Shown here piece after piece: positions 41,091 to 53,282 of a stretch of DNA of 64,000 nucleotides. The stretch covers positions 133,390,533 to 133,454,532 of the forward strand of contig OX336393.1 of NCBI GenBank assembly GCA_946902985.2. The letters are read 5' to 3'. Under the pieces are notes generated by a model. It ran no database searches. It had not been told where the DNA came from and saw only the letters and a list, made by a program, of their open reading frames with translations. Origin of the DNA: Meconema thalassinum (lineage: Eukaryota; Arthropoda; Insecta; Orthoptera; Tettigoniidae). The translations under genes were made by a program, and so were the position numbers. Within the stretch, counting starts at the first letter, position 1, and every line of letters starts with the position of its first letter.

Positions 41091-41795
41091 AATGGAAATA
41101 AATATGCAAGAATCTAGGAAATGGAAGGGTTTAATAGGGAATTGAATTTGCAGCTTGTGAATAAGTTTGTAAGAGTAATTGATAGATTTATCTTACTAAT
41201 TAAAGGACGGGATCATATCACCATGGTCACGGGAGCCAGGTAATCTATTCGACGTGTGAAATCTCGTATAGCCTAGGGCGTACAGAGACATTGTTATTTT
41301 CCAGAGTGTATTTAGTGATGTACCCTAACTCTGAGGATTGCTATGAAATGTTCCGGGTTCGAATCCAGTGGTGTATGGGAGGATAACAATGGAAACCTCA
41401 GCATGACACCTGATATCGACGGAGAACTAGCTATTGAATAAATTCAGCTCCTGGGAGTGAATTTTGGCGGCAGGGTGTGCCTGACCGTGACATTTAATAA
41501 GATGCCAGCTAGCCAATTCGACCGGTGAATGATGAATCTCGTTCCTTCATATAATGTAAATGGACCTGTTGAGGCCAGTTATTAATATCCTAAGGTTAGG
41601 AATAAAGGATTAAACAAGTCCATACCCTATCTTGCATACAGTTTAGTTAAATCGTATGGGATGTGTAGGTCAGTGAGTCTGCACTATTGTATTTAAAGCC
41701 ACAAGTTGCTGCTTGGAGATAAAGAGAGAGGGAATATAGGAAGGGACGGAGCACGTGTTTTGTTACCGCCCGACTAAGTCCCATTGTATACATGA
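41091..41795. other. Gene-free spacer
   Basis: No gene. A B-box-like GGGTTCGAATCC at about 41348 hints at an old SINE, but I find no matching A box or ends. Confidence 0.35.
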
Positions 41796-43363
41796 ACAAG
41801 ATGTTCAGTAAAGAACATATAGCCTACTTTCTCCTAAATGCATGGGTATTGTTATAACCCTTTGTCCTTTTCAAGGAGTATGAGTGAATGTTGGTTGTAG
41901 TAGCTTGTTGAAATACAGCGTGCTATAGGGATATTAAAACATGAATATGAGGTGCCCTTTGCTAGTGCTACCTCTGTACCAAATTTCGTTCCATTCGGTT
42001 TCACCGTGTTTGAATTAATAGGGGGAATTGATTCTCACACAAAGATGGCCGCCATCCGCAAACTATTAGGCTAATGATCTATTCATTTGGTCAAAGGATG
42101 CTTCCTCTATAAGGGTATGTTGTTGCAAAATTTGGTAGAGATCGGATGATTAGGTTAATCGTAATTTGATTTAAGCTTTGAAAATTTGTGTGGCCGCCAT
42201 TACGTTTCCGTCAAGATGGCGGCGATATAAAACATGACACTGAGGTGCCTTTTGTTAGTACTACCTCTGTACCAAATTTCGTTCCATTCGGATGCACCGT
42301 GTTCGAATTAATAGGGGGAATCGATTTTCACACAAAGATGGCCGCCATCCGCAAACTATTAGGCTAATAACCTATTAGATTGGTCAAAGGATGCTCCCTC
42401 CATAAAGGTATGTTGTTGCAAAGTTTGGTAGTGATCGGATGGTTATGTTAGTCGTAATTTAACTTAAGCTTTGAACATTTGTGTGGCCGCCATTACGTTT
42501 CTGTCAATATGGCGGCGATATAAAACATGACACTGAGATGCCCTTTGCTAGTGCTACCTCTGTACCAAATTTCGTTCCATTCGGTTTCACCGTGTTTGAA
42601 TTAATAGGGGGAATTGATTTTCACACAAAGATGGCCGCCATCCGCAAACTATTAGGCTAATGATCTATTCATTTGGTCAAAGGATGCTCCCCCCATAAAG
42701 GTATGTTGTTGCAAAATTTGGTAGAGACCGGATGATTAGGTTAGTCGTAATTTGATTTAAGCTTTGAACATTTGTGTGGCCGCCATTACGTTTCCGTCAA
42801 GATGGCGGCGATATAAAACACGACACTGAGGTGCCTTTTGTTAGTACTACCTGTGTACCAAATTTCGTTCCATTCGGTTGCACCGTGTTCGAATTAATAG
42901 GGGGAATCGATTTTCACACAAAGATGGCCGCCATCCGCAAACTATTACGCTGATGACCTGTTGGTTTGGTCAAAGAATGCTCCCCCCATAAAGGTATGTT
43001 TTTGCAAAATTTGGTAGAGATCGGATGATTAGGTTAGTCGTAATTTGATTTAAGCTTTGAACATTTGTGTGGCCGCCATTACGTTTCCGTCAAGATGGCG
43101 GCGATATAAAACATGACATTGAGGTGTCCTTTGCTAGTGCTACCTTTGTACCAAATTTCGTTCAATTCGCATTCACCGTGTTCGAATTGATAGGGGGGGA
43201 CAGACATTCAGAGTACACACACTCACACACACACAGACACACACACACACACACAGACTCACACACACACATACACACACACAGACAGACACACTTTTTT
43301 CGCCCTGTGTTGATCTCATAAGTCTACTTTCATTTTTTGCAAAAATCGAAAGTAGGCTAAAAA
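41796..43363 (+). mobile_element. Helentron/HINE-like element, family B, copy 1 (293-bp units)
   Basis: 5' end AACAAGATGTTCAGTAAAGA followed by TAGCCTACTTTC. Five units in an exact 293-bp register (ACCAAATTTC at 41978, 42271, 42564, 42857 and 43150), each with 'AAGATGGCCGCCATCCGC' and 'GGCCGCCATTACGTTTC'. Then a CACA-rich microsatellite (43210-43292) and a 3' hairpin AGTCTACTTTC...GAAAGTAGGCT ending AAAAA. Non-coding. An inverted relative lies at 50246-52149. Confidence 0.8.
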
Positions 43364-44483
43364 CCGAGGGAGAGATGTTAAACGACCCTTGGAGCGTGAC
43401 ATTTAGAGTGGAAAGACTTTGAAACCCTGTTTGTAATAAAAGAATCATTGTTGTATTGTATAATGAATTTGTGTGGTTTGAAACACATTGATAATTAAGG
43501 ATCGTTCTGATTCCTTAATACTCGGCAAACTTATGAGTTGTTGAAAGTTGCATTTTTATACTGACATTGTCACTTCGTTCCGAAAGCGGACACTAGATGC
43601 CATAGGCTATGCCCACGCAAGGGTAGCATAATATACCATCCGACACAGCGGTAACGGAATCTTTGAAATTTAACTCACAACGGCATACAGTAGAACTGCA
43701 GAAAGGGAACTGCAGAAAGTGAACTGCAGAAAGGGGTATAATTACAAGTAACAGTGGAGTTGCAAGTAAATATGATGTGCAACCCATAAATTGGTTAATG
43801 CATGGTAAAGCATTTTGGTGGGAAGGGAGATACAGAACACAATTGTATGCATAATGTAAATTAGGATGTGTTGAGTGTAAACAATTAAGATTGTGAAATT
43901 TAACAGGTCACAATAGGTGACATAAGATTATAAGTACAGTTTACGTGTAATTTACCAGTGCATCAGCACACTTGAGAATGAATTTGATGTTAATCTCATG
44001 GTAAATGAATGAATAATCATTTGGATTTGCAAGGATAAAGTGCGAATATTAGTGGATTGTAGGAATAATTTTGCATTGTTTTGTGTTATATTGTTGGGAT
44101 TGTGTTTTTGTTTGTTTGAAGCCATGATTTAGAGCTTAATTAAAGTCTTTAGAATAGAGTTGTGCTTTATTATTGTAGAGTTGATAACTTTTAGTCTCAG
44201 ATCAAAAATATGCAACTGCTCAGTGGGTGAACGGTACACGCCTGAGGACTGATGCTGGCTGGAGGCAGAAGCATGTTTTCCATGGAAATTACTCACATGG
44301 GTACACAATAAAAACATTATTAATTTTTTATAATATTATTTATCACTGTATATTTTTATTAATTTATTAATTATCGTGCTTATATGAAAGTTACATACGT
44401 TTCATTTATATAATTTTTTATCAATGGAGGGGCCATAACATGTTCACGTCATCGCTATATTCATCACAATATTAAATAATTAA
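43364..44483. other. Gene-free spacer
   Basis: AT-rich. A short 'GAACTGCAGAAAG' triplication occurs near 43695-43735. Nothing else recognised. Confidence 0.4.
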
Positions 44484-45258
44484 CTAGCTGTAACCGGCAC
44501 GCTTTGCATTGCCAATCAAAGAAAGTGTTGGTGTTGTAATTTTGTTTCTTGAAGTGATTTTGGATACACAATACGTTTTTCAATTTCCATTAAGTACCTC
44601 TAAACTATCGTAAAATGGTTTAACTAATTTGGAAACATTCGTGGGAACGTGCACTTCAACTCACCAATGTTTCATCGCAACCCGGCGAATGGCATATGAA
44701 CGCATATGGAATTTTGTTTAAACGATTCGTACGCTGTCACTCATTTGTTGAGTCTACTCGTGCGCTACCGACAGTGAATCGATTTACTAAGTTAGGAACC
44801 TTCACGTAAGTGTACACAACAACTCATCAAAGTTTCATCGCAATCGATGAACAGTGTATGAACGCATACGGGGCTTTGTTGAAACGATTTGCGTGTCGTC
44901 GCTCATTTGTTGAATATACTCGTACGCTACCTACTGTATTGTAAATTGGATTTACTAAGCCAGGAACCTTCCCTGAAGTTACACAACATCTCACCCAAGT
45001 TGCATTGCAATGGGATGAATGGTATATGAACGCATACGGGACTTTGCTGAAGCGAATCGCACGCCATTTTGTTGAAGCTGTGCTAAAGAGCCTAAATGCT
45101 GGAAATGGAGTGGTCTGTCCGAAATTTAAAGTTGACAGTGTTACCCACAAGGTTCCAAAAGGTAAGTATACAAATTTTGGTTTAGATTGGTGAAACGGTG
45201 TAGATTTGTATAAATAACAGACAAACAAACCAACATTGAGTTTTATATACCTATATAG
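44484..45258 (+). repeat. Tandem-repeat-bodied element, family E, copy 2
   Basis: Begins CTAGCTGTAACCGGCACGCT, has about three to four 160-bp units like those at 31.7-33.4 kb, and ends near TTTTATATACCTATATAGATT. A truncated third 5' end begins immediately at 45262 (AGCAGTAACCGGCACGCG). Short open frames over it are repeat artefacts. Confidence 0.7.
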
Positions 45259-45261
45259 ATT

Positions 45262-46065
45262 AGCAGTAACCGGCACGCGTTGCAATGCCAATCAAAGAAA
45301 GTGTTGGCGTTGTAACTTTGTTTGTTGAAGTGCTTTAATACACCGCCCATTATAAGTGTTTTCATGTTTTTTATTTCTTCCAACAATGTCCATTCAGTGG
45401 AAATTTAATTTACTAGCTTCGGAGTGAGTTTACGAGCTAACCTATCCGCCCAGCTTCGGCCAGCATCAAACTGTCGAGTCGTGTCGAGTTAAGACTTCAG
45501 AGAAGAGTGTAAGTGTTTGGAGTTTTGCTGTTTACCTCGGCTTTTCTGAATTGCGTCTGGGACCTGCCGTCCGTGCGTCTTCTAAGCTTACGCTGGGTAA
45601 ACCGTTAAAGATGCCGGGCGAAGCCGGAGCGGGTAGCTAGTTACACTTTAATTAAGATTCCCTGTGAAAATTTCGCTTCGTCAGTCGTACATTGAAACTG
45701 AGTGCATGTGCACCCCTGGTATGTGTACAACCTAATAGTCCCACTAAGCAACTCTGCACACTCCACGTCTTCCCAGGCCACAAATGGGTATCTTCGTTTA
45801 CAGCAGACCTCACACCCCATTAGAGCTCAATGGAAACTCTGGTCTGCTCCATAAGCTTTGATTATCTCAGTCGTTTCCACGCACACAATGTTTCTCAAGA
45901 CAAATGTTACGTCCAGATCTCAGGAATGTATAGTCTATCCCGAGAGTAGATGAACACGAAGCGATTTAACTCAGAGATATTATTGTAAAGGCTCAGGCCT
46001 AAATAATAATTGGTGAAAATAAATAACAACTGATAAAAGTGATGAATTATTGAATATTTATCAAA
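45262..46065. other. Family E 5' fragment followed by gene-free sequence
   Basis: The first about 80 bp match the 5' start of family E. The remainder has no recognised feature. Confidence 0.4.
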
Positions 46066-46300
46066 TTAACCAGCCAGTTTACACAGTATGTCCAAAAAAT
46101 AACCGACAAGGCATAGTATGATATGCTGGTAGGCGTAATGATCGGTTTTCAGGAAGGAGCCCCTGTCCGGAAATGCACTGTGTGGGCGCTGGAGGGCGTC
46201 GAAGTCTGAGAACGGTTGTGACACTTTGTTCCGATTCGCTGTCTTCATACGGAAGGTATTAATTAATATATTTAATGCAGCCAAACAGCCATAACTTAAA
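46066..46300. mobile_element. Possible mariner-like terminal fragment
   Basis: 'ACACAGTATGTCCAAAAAATA' followed by CCGACAAGGCAT and 'GGTTTTCAGGAAGGAGCC' is the sort of terminal sequence seen in mariner-type elements with 'gggtgtcccaaaa' ends. No transposase remains and the ends are not exact. Weak call. Confidence 0.25.
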
Positions 46301-46344
46301 ATATAGGTTCCATTGATAGGTTACATAATTATCTGCATAATCAC

Positions 46345-47081
46345 TTATAGAATAGACATTGTTCTTCTTGTACAGAATTCTATGTGGTACCGTTCACACA
46401 TTTTTCCACTTAATGTGCACTCACAGTCTATACTTTTGTCATGGAAGTGTTTTGATTTGCAAAGTAGGTGGTGAGAACCGTGAACTGCCAACCTCGTAAT
46501 GACATGTCTTAGTTCGAAATTAGCTTTTGTCCACGAGCGATCTATCATGGTCCCTGTGCCATAGAAGTCTGGTTGTACTTCTTCTGTCCGTCAACGTTGC
46601 CAGAAGTTTCTGTGATGCACCGGTGCTCGGCAGGGGGTATGTTTGTCCTGAGGTCATCTACGAGGAAAGTTTCCTTTGCCAGGAGATAAACAAGTCTAGA
46701 TCGTGTCGTTTTTGTTACTCCTATCACCTTCTTTATGTAGTTCGCTTTCACCCTTTCCAAGGTGGATAGGTTCCTCGTTGTTAAATGTGTCCAGATGATT
46801 TCAACGCCATAGGTCATTACTGGAAGAATTTTTACTCTGAATAGCAACATTGCTGTCTCCAGACTGAGTGAACTGATGTATTTTATTTCATGCATTGCCA
46901 TCATTGCTTGGGTTACTTTATCTGTGACATGTTTTGTGAAACATATGCACTCGATTGCAGTATGACGCCTAAATATTTAAAGTCTGGAACTATCTTTAAT
47001 TTTATATCCCGAATGAAAATCTCTGCTGAGGCGGGTATTCATCCTCCTTTTCGGAAGATCATGGTGTATGCCACCCTTTAG
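46345..47081 (-). pseudogene. Non-LTR reverse transcriptase fragment (C-terminal part)
   Basis: Minus-strand pieces in at least two frames: 'KDSSRL'/'FKYLGVIL'-like (about 47000), then 'SLSLETAMLLFRVKILPVMTYG', 'LERVKANYIKKVIG', 'TRSRLVYLLAKETFLVDDL' (46545-46904), and a Cys/His tail 'HHLLCKSKHFHDKSIDCECTLSGKMCERYH' split over the frame at 46345-46548 (quoted in parts: HHLLCKSKHFHD; CECTLSGKMCERYH). This is the thumb and C-terminal zinc-knuckle-like end of a non-LTR element different from the RTE-like copies. 5'-truncated and inactive. Confidence 0.75.
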
Positions 47082-47424
47082 TCATGTGTGTACTGCGGAC
47101 GAACGACCTCAGCCTAATTACATTCCTGCGCATGCGCTACTTTCCCCCACACAGGCCTTGGTACGCATTTCACGACGCCGCGCGGCTTTACAACGAAGTG
47201 TCCTGTACAAGGAGGATATATGAGTAGAGCTGCAACTTAATGCAAAATTTAGACACCAACCTATTGCTCGGCGCAAGTAGTTCCAACTGACAATATGAGA
47301 TGGCGCGACGATGCACTTTCGAGCGCGATCCGTCCCCGACCTGGCCTACTGGCCTTCTCCCCTCCCGGCGCGTGCCTACTCGACCCTTTCCGCTATTCTA
47401 TCCCCCTCCCACTACTTTATATTC

Positions 47425-47475
<51 letters not shown>

Positions 47476-47695
47476 TCCCCTGCCTTATAATGGTCATATT
47501 TTAGTTATTGGTCTAATAATAGGCGATTTCTTCCCCCTGTGATATCAGGTAGAGAAGAGAACTTAGGCTCTTTCAGAATAGTTGTGGATGTTTCAAGGTG
47601 ATCAGCCAATGTTTCCACAAAGCACAGAGCATGACATAGGCCTAACCCACAGATATGTACAAATAGGAAGACTAGGCTACTATACTACAATATTA
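47082..47695. other. Gene-free spacer with (CTTT)n microsatellite
   Basis: Contains a pure CTTT/TTTC tract at 47424-47477 (about 13 units). Open frames across it are simple-sequence artefacts. Confidence 0.6.
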
Positions 47696-49117
47696 ACAAG
47701 TAGTTCCGTGAAGAACTATACAGCCTATTTTCATATATCCTACTCATGTTAATTGCCACTATCAACATACAAAATTTCAGTTTAATTGCTGTAACAGATT
47801 CGTAGATATTGAGAACCGTCTGAATATTTCAGATTGTCGCCAGGTTGGATTTTTATTTTTGTACTATTACATTAATATTATTGTGTACGTGTGGTATTCA
47901 AACTCCAATCGCATGATTAGAACACAAGAAGTAAAAACGAGATTTTAAAATTACGCACAGCAGCCATCTTGTGATTATGCAAACAATTGAAATAAATTAG
48001 ATGCCAGTGAATCAACATTTGTATAAGCATTTAACGTGCAACGTTTCACGGCACTCGGATAGTTATTTCGCGAGAAACGTCCATTTAAATATTTATACTT
48101 CGCGTCGCCGCCATGTTGGATTTGTGCTCACCAGGTTACTGAAGTCCTATAGGTGAACATATGTTCATAGTCTCTATGAACATAAAAAAAATTCAGTTTG
48201 GTTGCTGTAAAAGATTCATAGATATTGAGAACCGTCTATATATTTCGGAAGCTCGCCATTTAGGATTGTTATATGTATAAGCCATAGAGTTATGTACCAT
48301 TCAAGGACAATTATTGCCTAGGTTCATTATTCAAACTTTCACTTCGATCGCATGATCACGACACAAGAAATAAAAACTTAATTTTAAAATTTCGCACAGC
48401 CGCCATCTTGAGGTTATGTAACCAATAGAATTAAATTAGATGGCAGTGCATTACAATCTGCAAAATCATTTACTGTACCACATTTCACTGCGCTCAGGGA
48501 GTAAAATCACGAGAAAAGTCTATTAAAATATTTCAAATTCGCTTGGTCGCCATGTTCGTTTTGTACTTTACAGGTTTATGAAAATTACATAGGCAAACTT
48601 GTATCAGTACCTTTTATCACCGTACGAAATTACAGGGTGATATCTGTATTAGTTTCGGAGATATAGAATGTCAGTGAAATATTTCGCACAGCCGCCATTT
48701 TGAGTTTATGTAAACAATTGAACTAAACTAGACTCCAGTACATTACAATGTGTATGAACATTTTCTGTACCAAGTTTCATTACGTTTGGATAGTTAATTC
48801 GCGAGAAAAGTCTATTTAAAAGTCTCAACTTCGCTTGACGGCCATGTTGGTTTTGTAGTCACCAGGTTTTTGAAAGTCTCATAGGTGAACTTCTAGTATT
48901 GCCCTTTATAACCGTACACATTTTCAGGGCGATATCGGTAATAGTTTCGTAGATATTGAATGCTAGTGAAATATTTCGCACAGCCACCATGTTGGATTGG
49001 TGAGACGTAACAAAATTTGAAAGGCACGGTCGAGGTCGCCGGGAATAGTGCTATGAACTTACCGAGTTTCATTGAAATCGCTCCAGCCGTTTAGATTTTA
49101 TTAGGGACACACACACA

Positions 49118-49163
<46 letters not shown>

Positions 49164-49227
49164 ACACACACGGACAAAAGGTGATCTCATAAGCCTATTT
49201 TTTTCAAAATTGAAAATAGGCTAAAAA
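47696..49227 (+). mobile_element. Helentron/HINE-like element, family C
   Basis: 5' end AACAAGTAGTTCCGTGAAGA followed by CAGCCTATTTTC. The body has about four diverged units with 'CAGCCGCCATCTTG', 'CGCGAGAAAAGTC' and 'GGCCATGTTG'. It ends with 'CGCTCCAGCCGTTTAGA', a CACA microsatellite (49105-49170) and a hairpin AGCCTATTTTTTTC...GAAAATAGGCT followed by AAAAA. Same terminal design as A and B, unrelated body. Confidence 0.7.
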
Positions 49228-50050
49228 TGAATTGTAAGACAAAATTACAGCTGCACTTATCACACACCAGTATTATTTAATTGTAAATTCGGTACTTCCT
49301 ATCAATCGAATTAAGAAATATCACGTTTGAATTACGGGAAGCATTGGAACAACCAACTCTTATTTTGAATTATATCGATAGTATCTGATATCGTTTTCGA
49401 GCGCAGTGTATCGACTAAAATCGATGTGTGATTCAATATAATTCAATTTCTTCGTATAATATTGTTCGAAACCGATTGTATTCCTTTCTAAGCACTGCAA
49501 TATGTATTTACTATTGATATATATTCAAATATTAATTAAATATACAACATGAACAAGAATACTCATCAATTTTCCTATTTTGCTGCCATCTATAGAAGTA
49601 CAACTCAACTACATCGTCGTACGGGATGACTGCTAGCGTTTTTAACGTTGTCAGCAGGTACTACTACAAGGCAAGGTAGCGTTGGCTCCAAAACCCCCTA
49701 TAAAGTTTCATCCACTCGGTCCTGTAGTCTGCCAGTGCCGTAACGTTGTTAACAGCAGTGCAACATGTACAGTCCTCGCATTTTATCTCCCCCCGGCGAG
49801 GAACGTTACATTTCTGAGAATTCGAGCCGTCAGCTCCTCTACTCCTACTCATAAGACATTACCCCACTGTGTGGTGCTCGGGAGTTCTGACGGCCGACTT
49901 AGCATAATGCACTCGGCTCACTCATTAGTGCTTGCCACACTATTGTTGAGGTGCCAATTTGAGAAATGTTTTGGTGAGGCTAGTACACCTTTCCTGGAAG
50001 TAATGACGTAGCTCACCGGCAGAGATATAACGTGGGCACTATACTAGTAC
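49228..50050. other. Gene-free region up to the mariner-like transposase
   Basis: AT-rich then mixed sequence. The last part may be the 5' portion of the mariner-like element that follows, but I could not find its terminal repeat. Confidence 0.35.
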
Positions 50051-50055
50051 ACGGC

Positions 50056-50347
50056 TGCGGAAATGACCGACATGGTGCTTGCATACGGCCGAGTGGAGTG
50101 TACTGGTAGAGCTGCTGCAAGATTGTATGCGGAACCCCACATTATTCTACGTAGGTACTTTCTTACTGAGGTGTGTAAATTGTATAATAAAGTAGGCGCA
50201 CTCTGTTCTTGTGACTTGCGAATACGTACAGTCCTCAATCTACCGTTTTTAGCCTACTTTCGATTTTTGCAAAAAATGAAAGTAGACTTACGAGATCTAC
50301 ACAGGGCCAAACACTGTGTGTTTGTCTATGTGTGTGTATGTGTGTGA

Positions 50348-50388
<41 letters not shown>

Positions 50389-53145
50389 TGTGTGTGTATT
50401 CTGAATGTCCGCCCCCACCCACCCCTAACAATTCGAACACGGTGAAACCGAATTGAACGAAACTTGGTACAGAGGTAGAACTAGCAAAGGGTACCTCAGT
50501 GTCATGTTTTATATCACCGCCATTTTGACGGAAACGTAATGGCGGCCACCCGAAGGTACAAAGCATAACTCAAATTACGACTAACCTAATCATCCGACCT
50601 CTACCAAATTTTTTAACAACATATATCTATATAGCGAGCGTCTGTTGACTAAACTACAATGTCATCAGCCCAATAGTTTGCAGATTGCGGCCATGTATGT
50701 GTGCAAACAGATTCCCCTATCAATTCAAACACGGTGAAACCGAATTGAACGATATTTTGTACAGAGGTAGCACTAGCAAAGGACACCTCAGTGTCATGTT
50801 TATATCGCCGCCATCTTGACGAAAACGTAATGGCGGCCACCAAAATGTTAAAAACTTAAATCAAATTACGACCAATCTTATCATCTGATCCCTACCAAAT
50901 TTGGCAACATTATACCTTTTTGTATGAAGAATCTGTTTACCAAACTACAAGGTCATCAGCTCAATACTTTGCGGATGGCGGCCATGATTGTGTGAAAATC
51001 GATTCACCCTATCGTTTCAAACACGGTGGAACCGAATTGAACGAATTTTGGTACAGAGGTAGCACTAGCAAAGAGCACCTCAGTGTCATGTTTTATATTG
51101 ACGTCATCTTGACGGAAACGTAATGGCGTCCACCCAAATGTTCCAAGCTTAAATCAAATTACGACTAACCTAATCATCCGATCTCTACCAAATTTTGCAA
51201 CAACATATATTCATATGGTGAGCGTCTTTTGAATAAATTACAAGGTTATCAGCCCAATAGTTTGCAGATGAGGGCCATGTATGTGTGCAAATCGATTCCC
51301 CCGATCAATTCAAACACGGTGAAACCGAATTGAACGAAATTTGGTACAGAGTTAGCACTAGCAATAGGCACTCCAGTGTCATGTCTTATATCGCCGCCAT
51401 CTTGAAGAAAACATAATGACGGCCACCCAAATGTTAAAAGCTTGATTCAAATTGCTACCAACCTAATCTTCTGATCTCTACCAGATTTTGCAACAATATA
51501 CCTTTATAAATAAAGAATATTTGACCAAATTAAAAGGTCATTAGCCCAATAATTTGTGGATGGCGGCCATGTATGTGTGCAAATTGATTCCCCCTATCTT
51601 TTCAAACACGGTGAAACCGAATTGAACGAAATTTGGTACAGAGGTAGCACTAGCAAAGGACACCTCAGTGCCATGTTTTATATCGTCGCCATCTTGACGG
51701 AAACGGAATGGCGGCCACCCAAATGTTAAAATCTTAAATCAATTTACGACCAACCTAGTCATTTGATCTCCACCAAATTTTGCAACATTATACCTTTTTT
51801 GGGGAAGCATCTTTTGACTGAACTACCAGGTCATCAGCCCAATAGTTTACAGATAGCGGCCATGTATGTGTGCAAATCGATTCCCCATATCAATTCAAAC
51901 GAGGTGAAACTGAATTGAATGAATTTTTTTACAGAAGTAGCACTAGCAAAGAGCACCTCAGTGTCATGTTTTATATTGACGCCATATATTCACCTCATAT
52001 TCATGTATAATATCCGTATAGCACGTTGTATTTCAAAAATCTACTACAGCCAACATTCAAGTATATTCCTTGAAAAGGACAAAGAGTTATAACAATATCC
52101 ATGCATTTAGGAGAGAGTAGGCTATATGTTCTTTACTGAACATCTTGTTTTCCTCAGTTAGGTGCCAAAACTTCCACGCTCGGCTCGAACACTACAGTTT
52201 GAGGAGGACCCATCCACCATCATCCGGCAAGTGGCATGGAGCAGCACACAGATAGCAGTGCCATGTGGCGTGTTGTCCATGAACAGCAGCTCCATTCATA
52301 CCATCTGAAGACAGTCCAGGCAATACGGGAGGAGGACTACCCGCGACGAGTACAGTTTGCCCGGTGATATTTACAACAATGCATACTCCAGGCACAATTC
52401 CCGAGCGTGGTGCTAATCACGGATGAATGCACGTTTACAAGAGATGGTGTATTAAACTTCACAACATGCATGTTTGGGCGTACGAAAATCCGCGTACGCA
52501 CGTGATTCGCAACCACCAACACAGGTTTGGTATTAACATCTGGGCTGGGACCATTGGTGACCATCTCATTGGGCCATATCTACTGCCCAACAGACTGACA
52601 AGACAGATCTACCTCACGTTTTATCGAGATGTTTTGCCAACCCTATTGGAGGAAGTGCTACTAAATGTTTGGCAGGTAATGAGGCTGCAACACGACGGAG
52701 CTCCAGCACATTTGATGTAAATGTGTGGATTCACCTCAACGTCACATATGCCAATCGATAGATTGGTTGAGGTGGACCGGTTCAACGGTCGCTGGATTTG
52801 GCAACTTTCGACTACTTACTGTGGGGTAGTACGAAGAGAATGGTGTATGCCACTCTTGTTACATCAGTGGAGCTCGAGAGTACGGTGTGATTGTCATCCT
52901 TCAAAGACAGCCACACGTATTGAGTCATGTACATGCGGCTTCACACCGCTGCTGTACGCTCAGCAATGACGTCGGAGGAACACAGTTTGAACTCCGTTTG
53001 TGCTACTCATGTTGAGTTCATTGGCAACCTGTGAAACACTACCCTCCCACATTTCGATAATGGTTCCTTCTTGAAATCCGATCAGTTTGCCTTCCCGCAC
53101 ATCATACTAAGCCTTGTCGGTGGCTTTTGGGACACTCTGTATAAT
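50056..53145 (+). pseudogene. Tc1/mariner-like transposase, split by a HINE-like element
   Basis: The N-terminal helix-turn-helix part (50056-50245) reads 'DMVLAYGRVECTGRAAARLY'. The frame is then interrupted by 50246-52149. After that come 'SSAMWRVVHEQQLHSYHL', 'EEDYPRRVQFAR' and a stop, 'VVLITDECTF' (first catalytic Asp), 'HNMHVWAYENPR', 'NIWAGTIGDHLIGPYLLPN', 'MRLQHDGAPAH' (second catalytic Asp) and, in another frame, 'SLDLATFDYLLWG' (third acidic region degraded). The element ends near 53145 with 'CTTTTGGGACACTCTGTATA', typical of mariner termini. Multiple stops and frameshifts; inactive. Confidence 0.82.
50246..52149 (-). mobile_element. Helentron/HINE-like element, family B, copy 2 (inverted)
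   Basis: Reverse-complement relative of 41796-43363. Its 3' hairpin is at 50251-50288, the GT/CA microsatellite at 50330-50398, six to seven about 292-bp units ('GTACAGAGG' at 50467, 50759, 51051...) and its 5' end TCTTTACTGAACATCTTGTT at 52149. It sits inside the mariner-like transposase, so it is the younger of the two. No target duplication visible. Confidence 0.8.
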
Positions 53146-53282
53146 CCCCAACTCGTAATGGCGAATGTGATACAACACTGTGACATGTTAAATTATATGT
53201 GTAATTCGGCATTATATTAAAAAGCAAACCTACTTACGCCTCAGACCCCCATGCTTGTAGTACAAGCAGTAATTTTCGTCGA

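Noticed and set aside
43067..43448. Frames rich in His/Thr or Val/Cys (also 50297-50566)
   Set aside because: They translate CA/GT microsatellites inside HINE-like elements.
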